Both the position numbers and the translations under genes were made by a program. The notes beneath the pieces are model-generated. The model was given only the letters and a program-made list of their open reading frames with translations, was not told the origin of the DNA and made no database searches. From a virus: a DNA stretch of 39,224 nt. Positions 32,581 to 38,800 of this stretch are shown piece after piece. Positions within the stretch are counted from its first letter, which is position 1. Every line of letters begins with the position of its first letter. The stretch spans positions 1-39,224 of IMG/VR virus record IMGVR_UViG_3300042905_004491; one strand, written 5' to 3'.

Positions 32581-32871
32581 CTATTTGATGAGAATCTCTT
32601 TTCGTTCTACATCTTCACCATTTGGGTGATGATATGCGACATACCCATCTTTATCTTTATATGTTACACCATTCCAATAGTATTGCTTGTTTTTGAAATA
32701 AGCAATACGCTCATCACTATATTCATTTATGTCAATCTTCAAATTGCCAAGCCATTCTTGCCAATTGTCATCGGCATATTCAGAAATCTTTACTGCTTCT
32801 TCTTCGGTGTCTGCTTCAATCACGTAAACGTTACGAAAAACAGACATTTGCTCAACGATATACTTAGGCAT
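32581..32871 (-). CDS. Small phage protein of unknown function
   Basis: ATG 32871 with GGAGAG upstream overlaps the previous stop. The product is about 96 residues: PKYIVEQMSVFRNVYVIEAD, TEEEAVKISEYADDNWQEW and a basic-aromatic C-terminus (YYWNGVTYKDKDGYVAYHHP). Compact, acidic, no membrane segment. Function unknown. Confidence 0.6.
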   Translation of the reverse strand: MPKYIVEQMSVFRNVYVIEADTEEEAVKISEYADDNWQEWLGNLKIDINEYSDERIAYFKNKQYYWNGVTYKDKDGYVAYHHPNGEDVERKEILIK

Positions 32872-33157
32872 TTTCACTCTCCAACGAAAAATGAATTTCT
32901 TTGATTGAATCCCAACGAAATGAACGCCAGCCTTCTTTTTCTAAATCATAAACAGCAAGAACTTCATCACTTTTTGTTTTTTCTGAGCCGACTGTTTCTG
33001 GAAGATAGTCTTCCATCAATGTACATTTCATTGTACGCTCAGTTCCGTCTTTTTTCGTAAAAACAATTTCGACAGGTCGTTCTTCAAGCAAACCAATCAA
33101 CCATTTACGACCTTTTTTTGCATCTTTACTATCACCAGCAAAAACATTTTTTTCCAT
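32864..33157 (-). CDS. WYL_2/DUF2693-like small protein
   Basis: The 97-residue product matches the DUF2693 pattern: GLLEERPVEIVFTKKDGTER, TMKCTLMEDYLP, then EVLAVYDLEKEGWRSFRWD, a WYL-like beta-barrel. Such proteins in T4-type phages are thought to bind nucleic acid or nucleotides. It lies between a DUF-like upstream gene and the 32581 gene in a tight series. Confidence 0.75.
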   Translation of the reverse strand: MEKNVFAGDSKDAKKGRKWLIGLLEERPVEIVFTKKDGTERTMKCTLMEDYLPETVGSEKTKSDEVLAVYDLEKEGWRSFRWDSIKEIHFSLESENA

Positions 33158-33162
33158 AATTT

Positions 33163-33597
33163 TTACTCCGCTAAAGATTTGAGTGCTTCATTCACTTTTT
33201 GCTTAAACTTACCATTTGTAATAAAATCAAGATACTCAACCCACCAATTTTCTGATGTTTCTGTTTTTTTCACAATACAACCTGACAAACCGGAGCCGAC
33301 CAGATTTTTTATGTACACAATTGGATCGGCAAGTATAGCTTCAAATGCATCATCGAACTGCGGCATGCCATCTTCGTCTTCTTTGAAGAATGCCATGTGA
33401 TATTTGTAGCCCATATTTGACTTTTCTATGGGTTTCGCCATTGTCCACTCTTCTTTGAAGTTGAAAAATGCTAATTTATAGTTGCCTTCATAGTCATCAT
33501 AGTCAGGAACAAAGTAAAAACCGTCAAATTTACTCATTTCATCGCCGGAAATTGCTTCGGCTTCAATTTTTTGCATTTTTTCATCAGAAGATGGCAT
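33163..33597 (-). CDS. Phage protein of unknown function
   Basis: ATG 33597 (MPSSDEKMQKIEAEA) has TAGGAAAATTT upstream. The product of 144 residues has DGFYFVPDYDDYEGNYKLAF and VGSGLSGCIVKKTETSENWW. The protein is acidic and soluble. No family is recognised. Confidence 0.6.
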   Translation of the reverse strand: MPSSDEKMQKIEAEAISGDEMSKFDGFYFVPDYDDYEGNYKLAFFNFKEEWTMAKPIEKSNMGYKYHMAFFKEDEDGMPQFDDAFEAILADPIVYIKNLVGSGLSGCIVKKTETSENWWVEYLDFITNGKFKQKVNEALKSLAE

Positions 33598-33742
33598 AAA
33601 TTTTCCTAAAATTTTGTTTTTCAACTGCTCGGTTATGAATTTTTGTCGCCGAATGCTCAACTTTCATGCGAAACTTCGGCGTGAACAAGTCTTTAGCAAC
33701 AAAATTTCGTGGTTTTTGCAACTTTTGTGATTTTTTATTCAT
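33584..33742 (-). CDS. Small basic protein, 52 aa
   Basis: The chosen ATG (33742) gives NKKSQKLQKPRNFVAKDLFT and a basic tail ending RKIYAIF. It lies 7 bases after a -10 box (TATACT), so the message would be nearly leaderless. The frame overlaps the next gene start by 14 nt. Lysine- and arginine-rich; a nucleic-acid-binding role is plausible but unproven. Confidence 0.5.
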   Translation of the reverse strand: MNKKSQKLQKPRNFVAKDLFTPKFRMKVEHSATKIHNRAVEKQNFRKIYAIF

Positions 33743-33749
33743 AGAGAAC

Positions 33750-33778
33750 AGTATACAACAGAAAAATTTGCTTGTCAA
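33750..33778 (-). promoter_or_regulatory. Host sigma70-type promoter
   Basis: TTGACA (33778-33773), 17-nt spacer, TATACT (33755-33750). It begins directly after the CCA end of tRNA-Ser(GCT) and drives the genes downstream of the tRNA array. Confidence 0.85.
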
Positions 33779-33779
33779 G

Positions 33780-33867
33780 TGGCGGAGAGTATAGGATTCG
33801 AACCTATGCGTCACTTTCGCAACGACGGTTTAGCAAACCGCTGCCTTAACCACTCGGCCAACTCTCC
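33780..33867 (-). tRNA. tRNA-Ser(GCT)
   Basis: Acceptor GGAGAGT/ACTCTCC, loop TTTGCTAAA with anticodon GCT, long variable arm, T-loop TTCGAAT, encoded CCA. The 3' part of the 33811-33972 frame overlaps it. Confidence 0.95.
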
Positions 33868-33972
33868 CAAAATTACCGCTAAACCATAAAAAAGTGCCAT
33901 CATGAGTGCGACACTAACACCCATAAGCACCCAGTAACAAATAATTGTTAGAATAATTTTTAATGTTACCAT
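33811..33972 (-). CDS. Possible small membrane protein running into tRNA-Ser
   Basis: ATG 33972 opens a 53-codon frame with LKIILTIICYWVLMGVSVAL followed by MMALFYGLAVILG, two short membrane segments, and a basic tail encoded by the tRNA-Ser(GCT) sequence. The frame is free of stops for its whole length, and the hydrophobic part lies between a tRNA-like element and tRNA-Ser. No strong ribosome-binding site is visible. The call is tentative. Confidence 0.4.
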   Translation of the reverse strand: MVTLKIILTIICYWVLMGVSVALMMALFYGLAVILGELAEWLRQRFAKPSLRK

Positions 33973-33986
33973 ATTTTCTTTTATTT

Positions 33987-34058
33987 TGGTGTCTCAGTTT
34001 GGATTCGAACCTTGTCCTAGTGTTGTCCATCTGTACGTCCCACCGTACTGACCGAGAC
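33987..34058 (-). tRNA. Degenerate tRNA-like element
   Basis: It has a full acceptor stem (GTCTCGG/CTGAGAC), discriminator A, encoded CCA and a TTCGAAT T-loop, but the T-stem pairs poorly, no seven-base anticodon loop with U33 can be drawn, and GGACAA is directly repeated in the middle. A D-arm-like GTACG/CGTAC hairpin remains. It looks like a decaying tRNA; it could also be an unusual functional RNA. The amino acid cannot be assigned. Confidence 0.5.
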
Positions 34059-34061
34059 ATT

Positions 34062-34151
<90 letters not shown>

Positions 34152-34156
34152 TAAAC

Positions 34157-34234
34157 TGGAGCAACGGGTCAGATTCGAACTGACGGCTTTAGGGATTTGC
34201 AGTCCCTTGCATTGGACCACTCTGCCACCGTTGC
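34157..34234 (-). tRNA. tRNA-Cys(GCA)
   Basis: Acceptor GCAACGG/CCGTTGC, anticodon loop CTGCAAA, T-loop TTCGAAT, discriminator T, encoded CCA. Confidence 0.95.
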
Positions 34235-34239
34235 ATTGT

Positions 34240-34314
34240 TGGTGCATCGTGATGGATTCGAACCACCGACAACCTGCTTGTAAGGCAGGGATTCTACCAC
34301 TGAACTAACGATGC
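34240..34314 (-). tRNA. tRNA-Val(TAC)
   Basis: Acceptor GCATCGT/ACGATGC, anticodon loop CTTACAA, T-loop TTCGAAT, encoded CCA. Confidence 0.95.
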
Positions 34315-34340
34315 ACATCGCCTCACACGCTTACTTATAT

Positions 34341-34415
34341 TGGTAGTAGTGGTAAGATTCGAACTTACACCTGACACCGTATGAAGGTGGCGCACTACCA
34401 TTATGCTACACTACC
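34341..34415 (-). tRNA. tRNA-Met or Ile2 (CAT)
   Basis: Acceptor GGTAGTG/CACTACT with a G-U first pair, anticodon loop TTCATAC with CAT, T-loop TTCGAAT, encoded CCA. It lacks initiator features, so it is an elongator Met or a lysidine-type Ile (AUA) tRNA; sequence alone cannot decide. Confidence 0.9.
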
Positions 34416-34417
34416 AC

Positions 34418-34491
34418 TGGTTGTCCCGACAAGAATTGAACTTGTAATGGTCGATTATCAATCGACAGTTATACCATTTAACTACAGGACA
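34418..34491 (-). tRNA. tRNA-Ile(GAT)
   Basis: Acceptor TGTCCTG/CGGGACA, anticodon loop TTGATAA, T-loop TTCAATT, encoded CCA. Starts with U1. Confidence 0.92.
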
Positions 34492-34492
34492 A

Positions 34493-34568
34493 TGGTGGTG
34501 CCTGTTGGAATCGAACCAACTTCCGAGGCTCTTCAGGCCACTGCTATGACCACATCAGCTAAAGCACC
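34493..34568 (-). tRNA. tRNA-Phe(GAA)
   Basis: Acceptor GGTGCTT/AGGCACC, anticodon loop CTGAAGA, T-loop TTCGATT, encoded CCA. The anticodon stem has one U-U mismatch. Confidence 0.92.
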
Positions 34569-34576
34569 AATCTTTA

Positions 34577-34717
34577 TTACCACTGCGCTTCTTTATATAC
34601 TTCTCTTGCGTCACTACCACATTCCGGACAATTTGCAAATGCTGGCAAATCTTCCAGTTTACCTTCTACTGATTCATCGTGCGTATGACCACACACTTCG
34701 CAAACGTACACTTTCAT
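34577..34717 (-). CDS. Rubredoxin-like protein, 46 aa
   Basis: ATG 34717 behind GGAG opens a 46-codon frame ending TAA 34577 within the tRNA array. The product has two Cys pairs in rubredoxin form: YVCEVCGHTHDESVEG with CxxC, and FANCPECGSDAREVYK with CPxCG. The iron would be held by four Cys, as in electron-transfer rubredoxin or the C-terminal domain of rubrerythrin. It may deliver electrons to the separate diiron protein at 31826-32254. The gene is short and overlooked by length filters. Confidence 0.88.
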   Translation of the reverse strand: MKVYVCEVCGHTHDESVEGKLEDLPAFANCPECGSDAREVYKEAQW

Positions 34718-34738
34718 AACTTCTCCTATTAAAAAATT

Positions 34739-34813
34739 TGGGGTGTCTAACGAGTACCGACCTCGTACCTACTCTTTCACAGAGAGTAATGCTACCACTA
34801 CACCATAGACACC
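34739..34813 (-). tRNA. tRNA-His(GTG)
   Basis: Anticodon loop CTGTGAA, acceptor GTGTCTA/TAGACAC, with G-1 facing discriminator C as in histidine tRNAs, encoded CCA. The T-loop reads GTCGGTA instead of the usual TTCRAxx form. Confidence 0.9.
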
Positions 34814-34815
34814 AT

Positions 34816-34889
34816 TGGCCTCGGTGGAGAGAATCGAACTCCCACTAACGGTTTTGGAGACCGCTGCGCTGCCATTACGCCACACCGAG
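34816..34889 (-). tRNA. tRNA-Trp(CCA)
   Basis: Acceptor CTCGGTG/CACCGAG, discriminator G, anticodon loop CTCCAAA, T-loop TTCGATT, encoded CCA end. Confidence 0.95.
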
Positions 34890-34893
34890 ATAT

Positions 34894-34968
34894 TGGAGCG
34901 GGTAGTCAGATTCGAACTGACGACATTTTCCTTGGCAAGGAAACATTCTACCCCTGAATTATACCCGC
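34894..34968 (-). tRNA. tRNA-Gly(GCC)
   Basis: Acceptor GCGGGTA/TACCCGC, anticodon loop TTGCCAA, T-loop TTCGAAT, discriminator T, encoded CCA. Its 5' base is the last base of the YkuK-like stop codon. Confidence 0.95.
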
Positions 34969-35435
34969 TACGCTACTAAACTTTTGAAACGATCTGCCGC
35001 ATAACTTGCAGCAAATGCTTTTGGCTTTATCAATGGTATCACATTACATGTACCACGTATATAACCAATCGCTTCATTTACCACACATGAACTACCATGC
35101 ATTTCACTTGGGTTGATATCCAAATGAATTTGTATGTCATGCGGTATAACTTCATACAATTTCAAATACAAATCAGCCACTTTGTATACTTCATTCATCA
35201 AACGAAAACGTGGTCGACTTTTCTTTTGTTCGAAATCACGTTCACGTTGTACAGCACCAAATATTTTACAACCGTGACGACCATCGATATGAACGACAAC
35301 AGCCAAAATGTAGTCAGCGTACCATTCACCCTCAATCTGAAATCGTTCAGAATCGGCGCCAACATACACTTTTGTATCAGGACCACATGTATCAAGAAAT
35401 GCGGCAACTTCGTTCACATCAATTTCTTTTTTCAC
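34968..35435 (-). CDS. YkuK/DUF458-like RNase H-fold protein
   Basis: The 155-residue product starts with GTG 35435, preceded by AGGTGAAAT. It has VYVGADSERFQIEGEWYADY, an RNase H-like first strand with Asp, then IQIHLDINPSEMHGSSCVVN, AIGYIRGTCNVIPLIKPKAF and AASYAADRFKSL. This is the DUF458 (YkuK) RNase H-like family. It lies within the tRNA array and its stop runs into tRNA-Gly. A role in RNA or DNA processing is possible. Confidence 0.75.
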   Translation of the reverse strand: MKKEIDVNEVAAFLDTCGPDTKVYVGADSERFQIEGEWYADYILAVVVHIDGRHGCKIFGAVQRERDFEQKKSRPRFRLMNEVYKVADLYLKLYEVIPHDIQIHLDINPSEMHGSSCVVNEAIGYIRGTCNVIPLIKPKAFAASYAADRFKSLVA

Positions 35436-35448
35436 ATTTCACCTATAA

Positions 35449-35524
35449 TGGTTGCAGAGGCAGGATTCGAACCTGCGATTCCCGGCTTATGAGACCGGAC
35501 GGATGACCTCTTCCATACTCTGCG
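35449..35524 (-). tRNA. Initiator tRNA-fMet(CAT)
   Basis: Acceptor CGCAGAG/CTCTGCA leaves C1 opposite A72, the mismatch that marks bacterial initiator tRNAs. Anticodon loop CTCATAA carries CAT. The three GC pairs of the classic initiator anticodon stem are only partly kept (CCGGT/GCCGG). Confidence 0.85.
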
Positions 35525-35530
35525 ATAGTC

Positions 35531-35604
35531 TGGTGCCCGTTGACAGAATCGAACTGCCAATCCATGATTACAAATCAAGTGTTATACCATTTAACTAAAC
35601 GGGC
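35531..35604 (-). tRNA. tRNA-Thr(TGT)
   Basis: Acceptor GCCCGTT/AACGGGC, anticodon loop TTTGTAA, T-loop TTCGATT, encoded CCA. One mismatch in the anticodon stem. Confidence 0.92.
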
Positions 35605-35611
35605 AATACTC

Positions 35612-35686
35612 TGGTGGAGAATAGCAGATTCGAACTGCTTATTCATGCTTGCAAAGCACGTGTTTTCCCAATTAAACTAATTCCCC
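35612..35686 (-). tRNA. tRNA-Ala(TGC)
   Basis: Acceptor GGGGAAT/ATTCTCC has the G3-U70 pair that identifies alanine tRNAs. Anticodon loop TTTGCAA, T-loop TTCGAAT, encoded CCA. Confidence 0.95.
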
Positions 35687-35779
35687 ATATTGAAACATAC
35701 TGCCTTTGCGACACCTCTTCAAAGAAGACTCCAGCAATGCAGAACGACTCAGCGGTCTTTGCAATATGTTTCAATATGG
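35685..35779 (-). repeat. Long-stem hairpin A between tRNA-Arg and tRNA-Ala
   Basis: The 90-nt spacer forms a 15-base-pair perfect terminal stem (CCATATTGAAACATA with TATGTTTCAATATGG). The arms begin at the CCA of tRNA-Arg and end at the first G of tRNA-Ala, so it would bring the two tRNA ends together. The inner part (about 65 nt) has no coding frame or tRNA. Confidence 0.85.
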
Positions 35780-35852
35780 TGCGTCCTAAAGAATTCGAAT
35801 CCTTAACTTGAGGTCCGTAGCCTCATGTGATATCCAGTTTCACCAAAGACGC
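35777..35852 (-). tRNA. tRNA-Arg(ACG)
   Basis: Acceptor GCGTCTT/AGGACGC, anticodon loop CTACGGA, T-loop TTCGAAT, encoded CCA. Its A34 would need deamination to inosine to read CGU/CGC/CGA. Confidence 0.95.
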
Positions 35853-35860
35853 ATTCAACT

Positions 35861-35942
35861 TGGTGGGTTGAGTAGGGATCGAACCTACTTGCCGAAGCCA
35901 CGGGTTTACAGCCCGCTGCCCTACCATTAGAGCATTCAACCC
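35861..35942 (-). tRNA. tRNA-Tyr(GTA)
   Basis: Acceptor GGGTTGA/TCAACCC, anticodon loop CTGTAAA, long variable arm, T-loop TTCGATC, encoded CCA. Confidence 0.95.
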
Positions 35943-35949
35943 ATATTAC

Positions 35950-36025
35950 TGGCAGGGAGTATAGGACTCGAACCTATGCATGTCGGAATCAAAATCCGAT
36001 GCCTTACCAACTTGGCGAACTCCCA
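35950..36025 (-). tRNA. tRNA-Gln(TTG)
   Basis: Anticodon loop TTTTGAT, T-loop TTCGAGT, discriminator G, encoded CCA. U1 faces U72, matching the weak first pair required by glutaminyl-tRNA synthetase. Confidence 0.92.
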
Positions 36026-36028
36026 ACA

Positions 36029-36152
36029 ATATTAGAATTGCAGTCTGCACTATTTGCTATGCTCAACGGAATGACCGGCCGGCTTTACCGTTTGTGTACA
36101 TAGTTACGCAGGCATGATCAAGCCCATGGCTTACAGACTGCAAATCTAATAT
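36029..36152 (-). repeat. Long-stem hairpin B between tRNA-Asn and tRNA-Gln
   Basis: The 126-nt spacer begins with ATATTAGATTTGCAGTCTG after tRNA-Asn and ends with its complement, an 18-of-19 match. The inner 86 nt holds several small GC-rich hairpins (for example AAGCC-ATG-GGCTT). No coding frame or tRNA is visible in it. It is the largest of three such spacers. Confidence 0.8.
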
Positions 36153-36230
36153 GGCTCCGCATTTGAGGATCGAACTCAACTAACCAGTGGTTAACAGCCA
36201 CGCCCATGCACCAAGCTCGGGTTCTGCGGA
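36152..36230 (-). tRNA. tRNA-Asn(GTT)
   Basis: Anticodon loop CTGTTAA, acceptor TCCGCAG/ATGCGGA (last pair mismatched), discriminator G, T-loop TTCGATC, encoded CCA. Confidence 0.92.
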
Positions 36231-36237
36231 ACAATTC

Positions 36238-36315
36238 TGGCGACATGTACGGGATTCGAACCCGTGGTCTCCGCCGTGACAGGGCGGCGCATTAGGCCAA
36301 CTATGCTAACATGCC
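36238..36315 (-). tRNA. tRNA-Asp(GTC)
   Basis: Acceptor GGCATGT/ACATGTC, discriminator G, anticodon loop CTGTCAC, T-loop TTCGAAT, encoded CCA. Confidence 0.95.
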
Positions 36316-36392
36316 ATATTGAAGCACATTGGGACTCCATTGGAGTTAATTATCTTTGGAACAACCCTCAGAACCAATGTGCTTCAATATGG
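36314..36392 (-). repeat. Long-stem hairpin C between tRNA-Lys and tRNA-Asp
   Basis: The spacer forms a perfect 19-base-pair stem (CCATATTGAAGCACATTGG and its complement at 36374-36392), closing a 41-nt inner part with an ACTCCAATGGAGT hairpin. Its arms again reach the CCA of one tRNA and the first base of the next. Confidence 0.9.
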
Positions 36393-36466
36393 TAGGTGCG
36401 GTGGGATTCGAACCCACGACTCTCAGATTAAAAGTCTGATACTCTAACCAGCTGAGTTACACACCC
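36390..36466 (-). tRNA. tRNA-Lys(TTT)
   Basis: Acceptor GGGTGTG/CGCACCT, anticodon loop CTTTTAA, T-loop TTCGAAT, encoded CCA. Confidence 0.95.
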
Positions 36467-36476
36467 ATAATATAAT

Positions 36477-36551
36477 TGGTACACCCAACCGGATTCGAAC
36501 CGGTGTTACTGCCGTGAAAGGGCAATGTCCTGACCACTAGACGATGGGTGC
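36477..36551 (-). tRNA. tRNA-Glu(TTC)
   Basis: Acceptor GCACCCA/TGGGTGT, anticodon loop CTTTCAC, T-loop TTCGAAT, encoded CCA. It is the first tRNA downstream of the promoter at 36593-36621. Confidence 0.95.
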
Positions 36552-36592
36552 ATCTCACAAACTTTTTAAAGAACAATCAATCGACAAACATC

Positions 36593-36621
36593 ATTATAAT
36601 CAAACTTCAAAACTCTGTCAA
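36593..36621 (-). promoter_or_regulatory. Perfect-consensus host sigma70 promoter for the tRNA array
   Basis: TTGACA (36621-36616), 17-nt spacer, TATAAT (36598-36593), upstream of tRNA-Glu. It would transcribe the array toward lower coordinates. tRNA-Pro lies upstream of it. Confidence 0.9.
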
Positions 36622-36629
36622 CTACTTTT

Positions 36630-36706
36630 TGGTCTGAGTGGAGAGGATCGAACTCCCGACCTCCTGCTCCCAAAGCAGGCATTCTACCAGGCTGAACTAC
36701 ACTCAG
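36630..36706 (-). tRNA. tRNA-Pro(TGG)
   Basis: Acceptor CTGAGTG/CACTCAG, anticodon loop TTTGGGA, T-loop TTCGATC, discriminator A, encoded CCA. It sits between a terminator and the array promoter, so expression depends on read-through. Confidence 0.95.
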
Positions 36707-36712
36707 ATATAA

Positions 36713-36749
36713 AACAAAAAACCCCGAAACTTTTTGGGCTTCGGGGTTT
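36713..36749 (-). terminator. Rho-independent terminator before tRNA-Pro
   Basis: AACCCCGAA and TTCGGGGTT form a nine-base-pair stem, followed on the minus strand by TTTTTTG. It ends the operon of small proteins (37952 to 36776). The tRNA array starts seven bases later. Confidence 0.85.
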
Positions 36750-36775
36750 GTATACAGTTTGAACACAACTACAAT

Positions 36776-36871
36776 CTATACACAAACCTCCGATACAGGC
36801 GCCCATGATCCATTATCGCTAAATGTGCGATACTCTGGGCACTGCTTGGTAATGTGTATTAGTTTGTTCAT
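36776..36871 (-). CDS. Possible small protein, 31 aa
   Basis: ATG 36871 opens 31 codons ending TAG at 36776, just before the terminator. The peptide is NKLIHITKQCPEYRTFS followed by DNGSWAPVSEVCV, with two Cys. It starts 4 nt after the previous stop. The evidence is only position and an open frame. Confidence 0.35.
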   Translation of the reverse strand: MNKLIHITKQCPEYRTFSDNGSWAPVSEVCV

Positions 36872-36875
36872 AATA

Positions 36876-37274
36876 CTATATATGCTTCTCAACGCCTCTA
36901 AAGGTCAATTCATTAATAAAAAGTTTTCGTATGCGTTCACTAATGTGAATTTGAGTTTCAAGTATAGCCTCTATGTGTTCTGTTGTCAAGTCTTTGAGTG
37001 GTACAAAAGTCAAAGGCTGACGACCACCTTTACCACGTGTGCCCCACTTGAATACTTCCCGAATTAGAGCATACGGCGCATCATCATACACCGACAGTTC
37101 CTCATACGGTGCATCATCATGTACATTTCGGCGCAGATACTCTAGACCACCATCGACCATGTATTCTTTGCCATTCTTATCGACGTAGGTTACATAGTCA
37201 TGGCGGTGCCTAGATTCAAGAATCGTACCGTCAGGAGTACGTATTCGATTCGATATGATTCTTGCTTCACTCAT
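36876..37274 (-). CDS. Conserved phage protein of unknown function
   Basis: Start at ATG 37274 (MSEARIISNRIRTPDG) overlaps the previous stop as TAATG. The 132-residue product has ILESRHRHDYVTYVDKNGKEY, MVDGGLEYLRRN and an acidic middle. The RHRHDY block recurs in phage hypothetical proteins. It may bind a nucleotide or DNA but nothing proves it. Confidence 0.65.
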   Translation of the reverse strand: MSEARIISNRIRTPDGTILESRHRHDYVTYVDKNGKEYMVDGGLEYLRRNVHDDAPYEELSVYDDAPYALIREVFKWGTRGKGGRQPLTFVPLKDLTTEHIEAILETQIHISERIRKLFINELTFRGVEKHI

Positions 37275-37663
37275 TACGACTCCAGAGCATAAGGTTTGTT
37301 CCACTTACCGATATTCACATCAATGTACCAACCGACATTAAAGTAATCGGTTTGAATATCAGACTTATCCCAGTTACCAGAATTCATTGCTGGAATCACT
37401 TCAGACAGAAAGAAATACGCATCACCGTTAAAGTGATTTTTGTAGTGATAGGGATTCACCTGAATACCGAACTTCTCAGCATCGGCACGTGTTTCAGGAC
37501 TGTCACCGTAGTCACCGATAAAATCAATTTTACCAGCCTTCACATTCAGCACCAAGGTCGAATGATTGCGAACCGCAAGGCTAGCCTTCACGCCATGCTT
37601 TTTGCAAATCGCTTTGATCTTAGGTGCCAACTTAGACTTCAATTCTTGAGATACGTAAGCCAT
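37274..37663 (-). CDS. LPD29-like conserved phage protein
   Basis: The start at ATG 37663 (MAYVSQELKSKLAPKI) follows GGAGG. The product (129 residues) has KKHGVKASLAVRNHSTLVL, KIDFIGDYGDSPE, and DYFNVGWYIDVNIGKWNKPY. This domain is widespread in phages and plasmids (LPD29-type) and of unknown role. It has its own host-type promoter upstream. Confidence 0.75.
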   Translation of the reverse strand: MAYVSQELKSKLAPKIKAICKKHGVKASLAVRNHSTLVLNVKAGKIDFIGDYGDSPETRADAEKFGIQVNPYHYKNHFNGDAYFFLSEVIPAMNSGNWDKSDIQTDYFNVGWYIDVNIGKWNKPYALES

Positions 37664-37696
37664 CACAAACCTCCATGTAATCAATCAACATGTATA

Positions 37697-37725
37697 ATTA
37701 TAGATGAGGTGCGGTACTTTGTCAA
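37697..37725 (-). promoter_or_regulatory. Perfect-consensus host sigma70 promoter
   Basis: TTGACA (37725-37720), 17-nt spacer, TATAAT (37702-37697), leader of about 27 nt with GGAGG before ATG 37663. Confidence 0.9.
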
Positions 37726-37952
37726 CTGTTTCTTTTTGACAACTTTTCTATCTCATTGTTGTCAAGTTGGAAATGCTGTACAATGTCATCCCAGAAGTCT
37801 ATTGCATATCCGTCAAATTGCTGTTTTGAAAACACTTGATATATTTCTGACAACAATTGGAGTGCATATCTTTCTTGGTGTGATCGAAAAACATCTACGA
37901 AAAATGAACCGCCAGTTTGCTTGGCGATTTCAGTCAGCAGTTCTTTGTTCAT
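37722..37952 (-). CDS. Small phage protein, 76 aa
   Basis: The 76-residue acidic protein is helical: NKELLTEIAKQTGGSFFVDV, HQERYALQLLSEIYQ and DFWDDIVQHFQLDNNEIEKL. It overlaps the upstream phosphatase gene by 23 nt. Function unknown. Confidence 0.6.
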   Translation of the reverse strand: MNKELLTEIAKQTGGSFFVDVFRSHQERYALQLLSEIYQVFSKQQFDGYAIDFWDDIVQHFQLDNNEIEKLSKRNS

Positions 37953-38307
37953 AACGCTCCTTGATTAGTTCAATCAATTCTGGATTACGATACTCATAAT
38001 TATCTGGAATCTGCAAATCAATGATAGGCTTATCAACCATCCACGTTATCATCTTGTTGCGTATCCATAGTGCATGTTCAGTGTCAGCACAAACGACCTC
38101 ATCACACCACATCAGCAATTCTTCGGTAACAGGAATCAAAGCATACAATGCAGTGCCAGCCGACCGTGTATTGAAGTTATATGGATCAGCAGACAACACG
38201 TGCGCCATCGTAGGCGACCGCAACATATTGGCAGAACAGACTGTCAATACTTTTTTGTAGTCGCCTTGAAAGCGATTCGAATGTATGCCGTAGTTACTCA
38301 TCCTCAT
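37930..38307 (-). CDS. Low-molecular-weight phosphatase-like protein
   Basis: ATG 38307 with GGAAG six bases upstream is chosen; ATG 38301 is also possible. The product (about 125 residues) has VLTVCSANMLRSPTMAHVL, a C-x5-R-S loop of the low-molecular-weight tyrosine-phosphatase type, and a distal DEVVCAD pair. Such proteins are common in T4-type phages and may act on phosphoproteins or be inactive. Confidence 0.7.
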   Translation of the reverse strand: MRMSNYGIHSNRFQGDYKKVLTVCSANMLRSPTMAHVLSADPYNFNTRSAGTALYALIPVTEELLMWCDEVVCADTEHALWIRNKMITWMVDKPIIDLQIPDNYEYRNPELIELIKERYEQRTAD

Positions 38308-38791
38308 TTTCTTCTTCCCACTCACGTTTATAATCTGAGATACCATACATCTCATTTAGTTCGTGTGGTAATTCTTCCTCAATTTCATCGGCAGACAAAT
38401 CCGAATACTCATAGCATTCATCAGCACCGTTATCATAGATACCGGCAAAGCACATACCTGGTTCATTGTAGAATGCTTCGACACCCCAACCTTGTTCAGT
38501 CAGATAATCATACAGAGCAATTGGCGGACCCCAGGCGGTTTCGAAAAAGACAGTCAGATTTTCATCATCATGTCTTTCCCAATCAATGATACTTGCATCC
38601 CACTTGGTGCCCCAATTATTCAATGACCAATCATATTCCCATTCGCCCGATGGGTTTGGCCGAAAGTGTTCGAACAAAGCGGCCATATATCGACCCTCTT
38701 CGTTTTTCTTCGATAACTCAGCCTCAACCCCATCTAACTTAGCCTTGTCTTCATTTGAAAGGCGTAATGAATTGTCGCACCAATTGGGCAT
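38294..38791 (-). CDS. DUF1281/YubB-like phage protein
   Basis: The 165-residue product opens PNWCDNSLRLSNEDKAKL, the signature start of the DUF1281/YubB-like ferredoxin-fold family (MPNWCxNxLxxxG), and has WGTKWDASIIDWERHDDENL and FETAWGPPIALYDYLTEQGW. Such proteins are found in many phages and plasmids; their role is not known. It has AAGGAGG before the ATG. Confidence 0.8.
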   Translation of the reverse strand: MPNWCDNSLRLSNEDKAKLDGVEAELSKKNEEGRYMAALFEHFRPNPSGEWEYDWSLNNWGTKWDASIIDWERHDDENLTVFFETAWGPPIALYDYLTEQGWGVEAFYNEPGMCFAGIYDNGADECYEYSDLSADEIEEELPHELNEMYGISDYKREWEEENEDE

Positions 38792-38800
38792 AGTACCTCC

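Noticed and set aside
35687-36151. Hidden tRNA-Leu inside the long spacers
   Set aside because: Neither spacer interior has a T-loop TTCRA in a foldable arm or a suitable anticodon loop.
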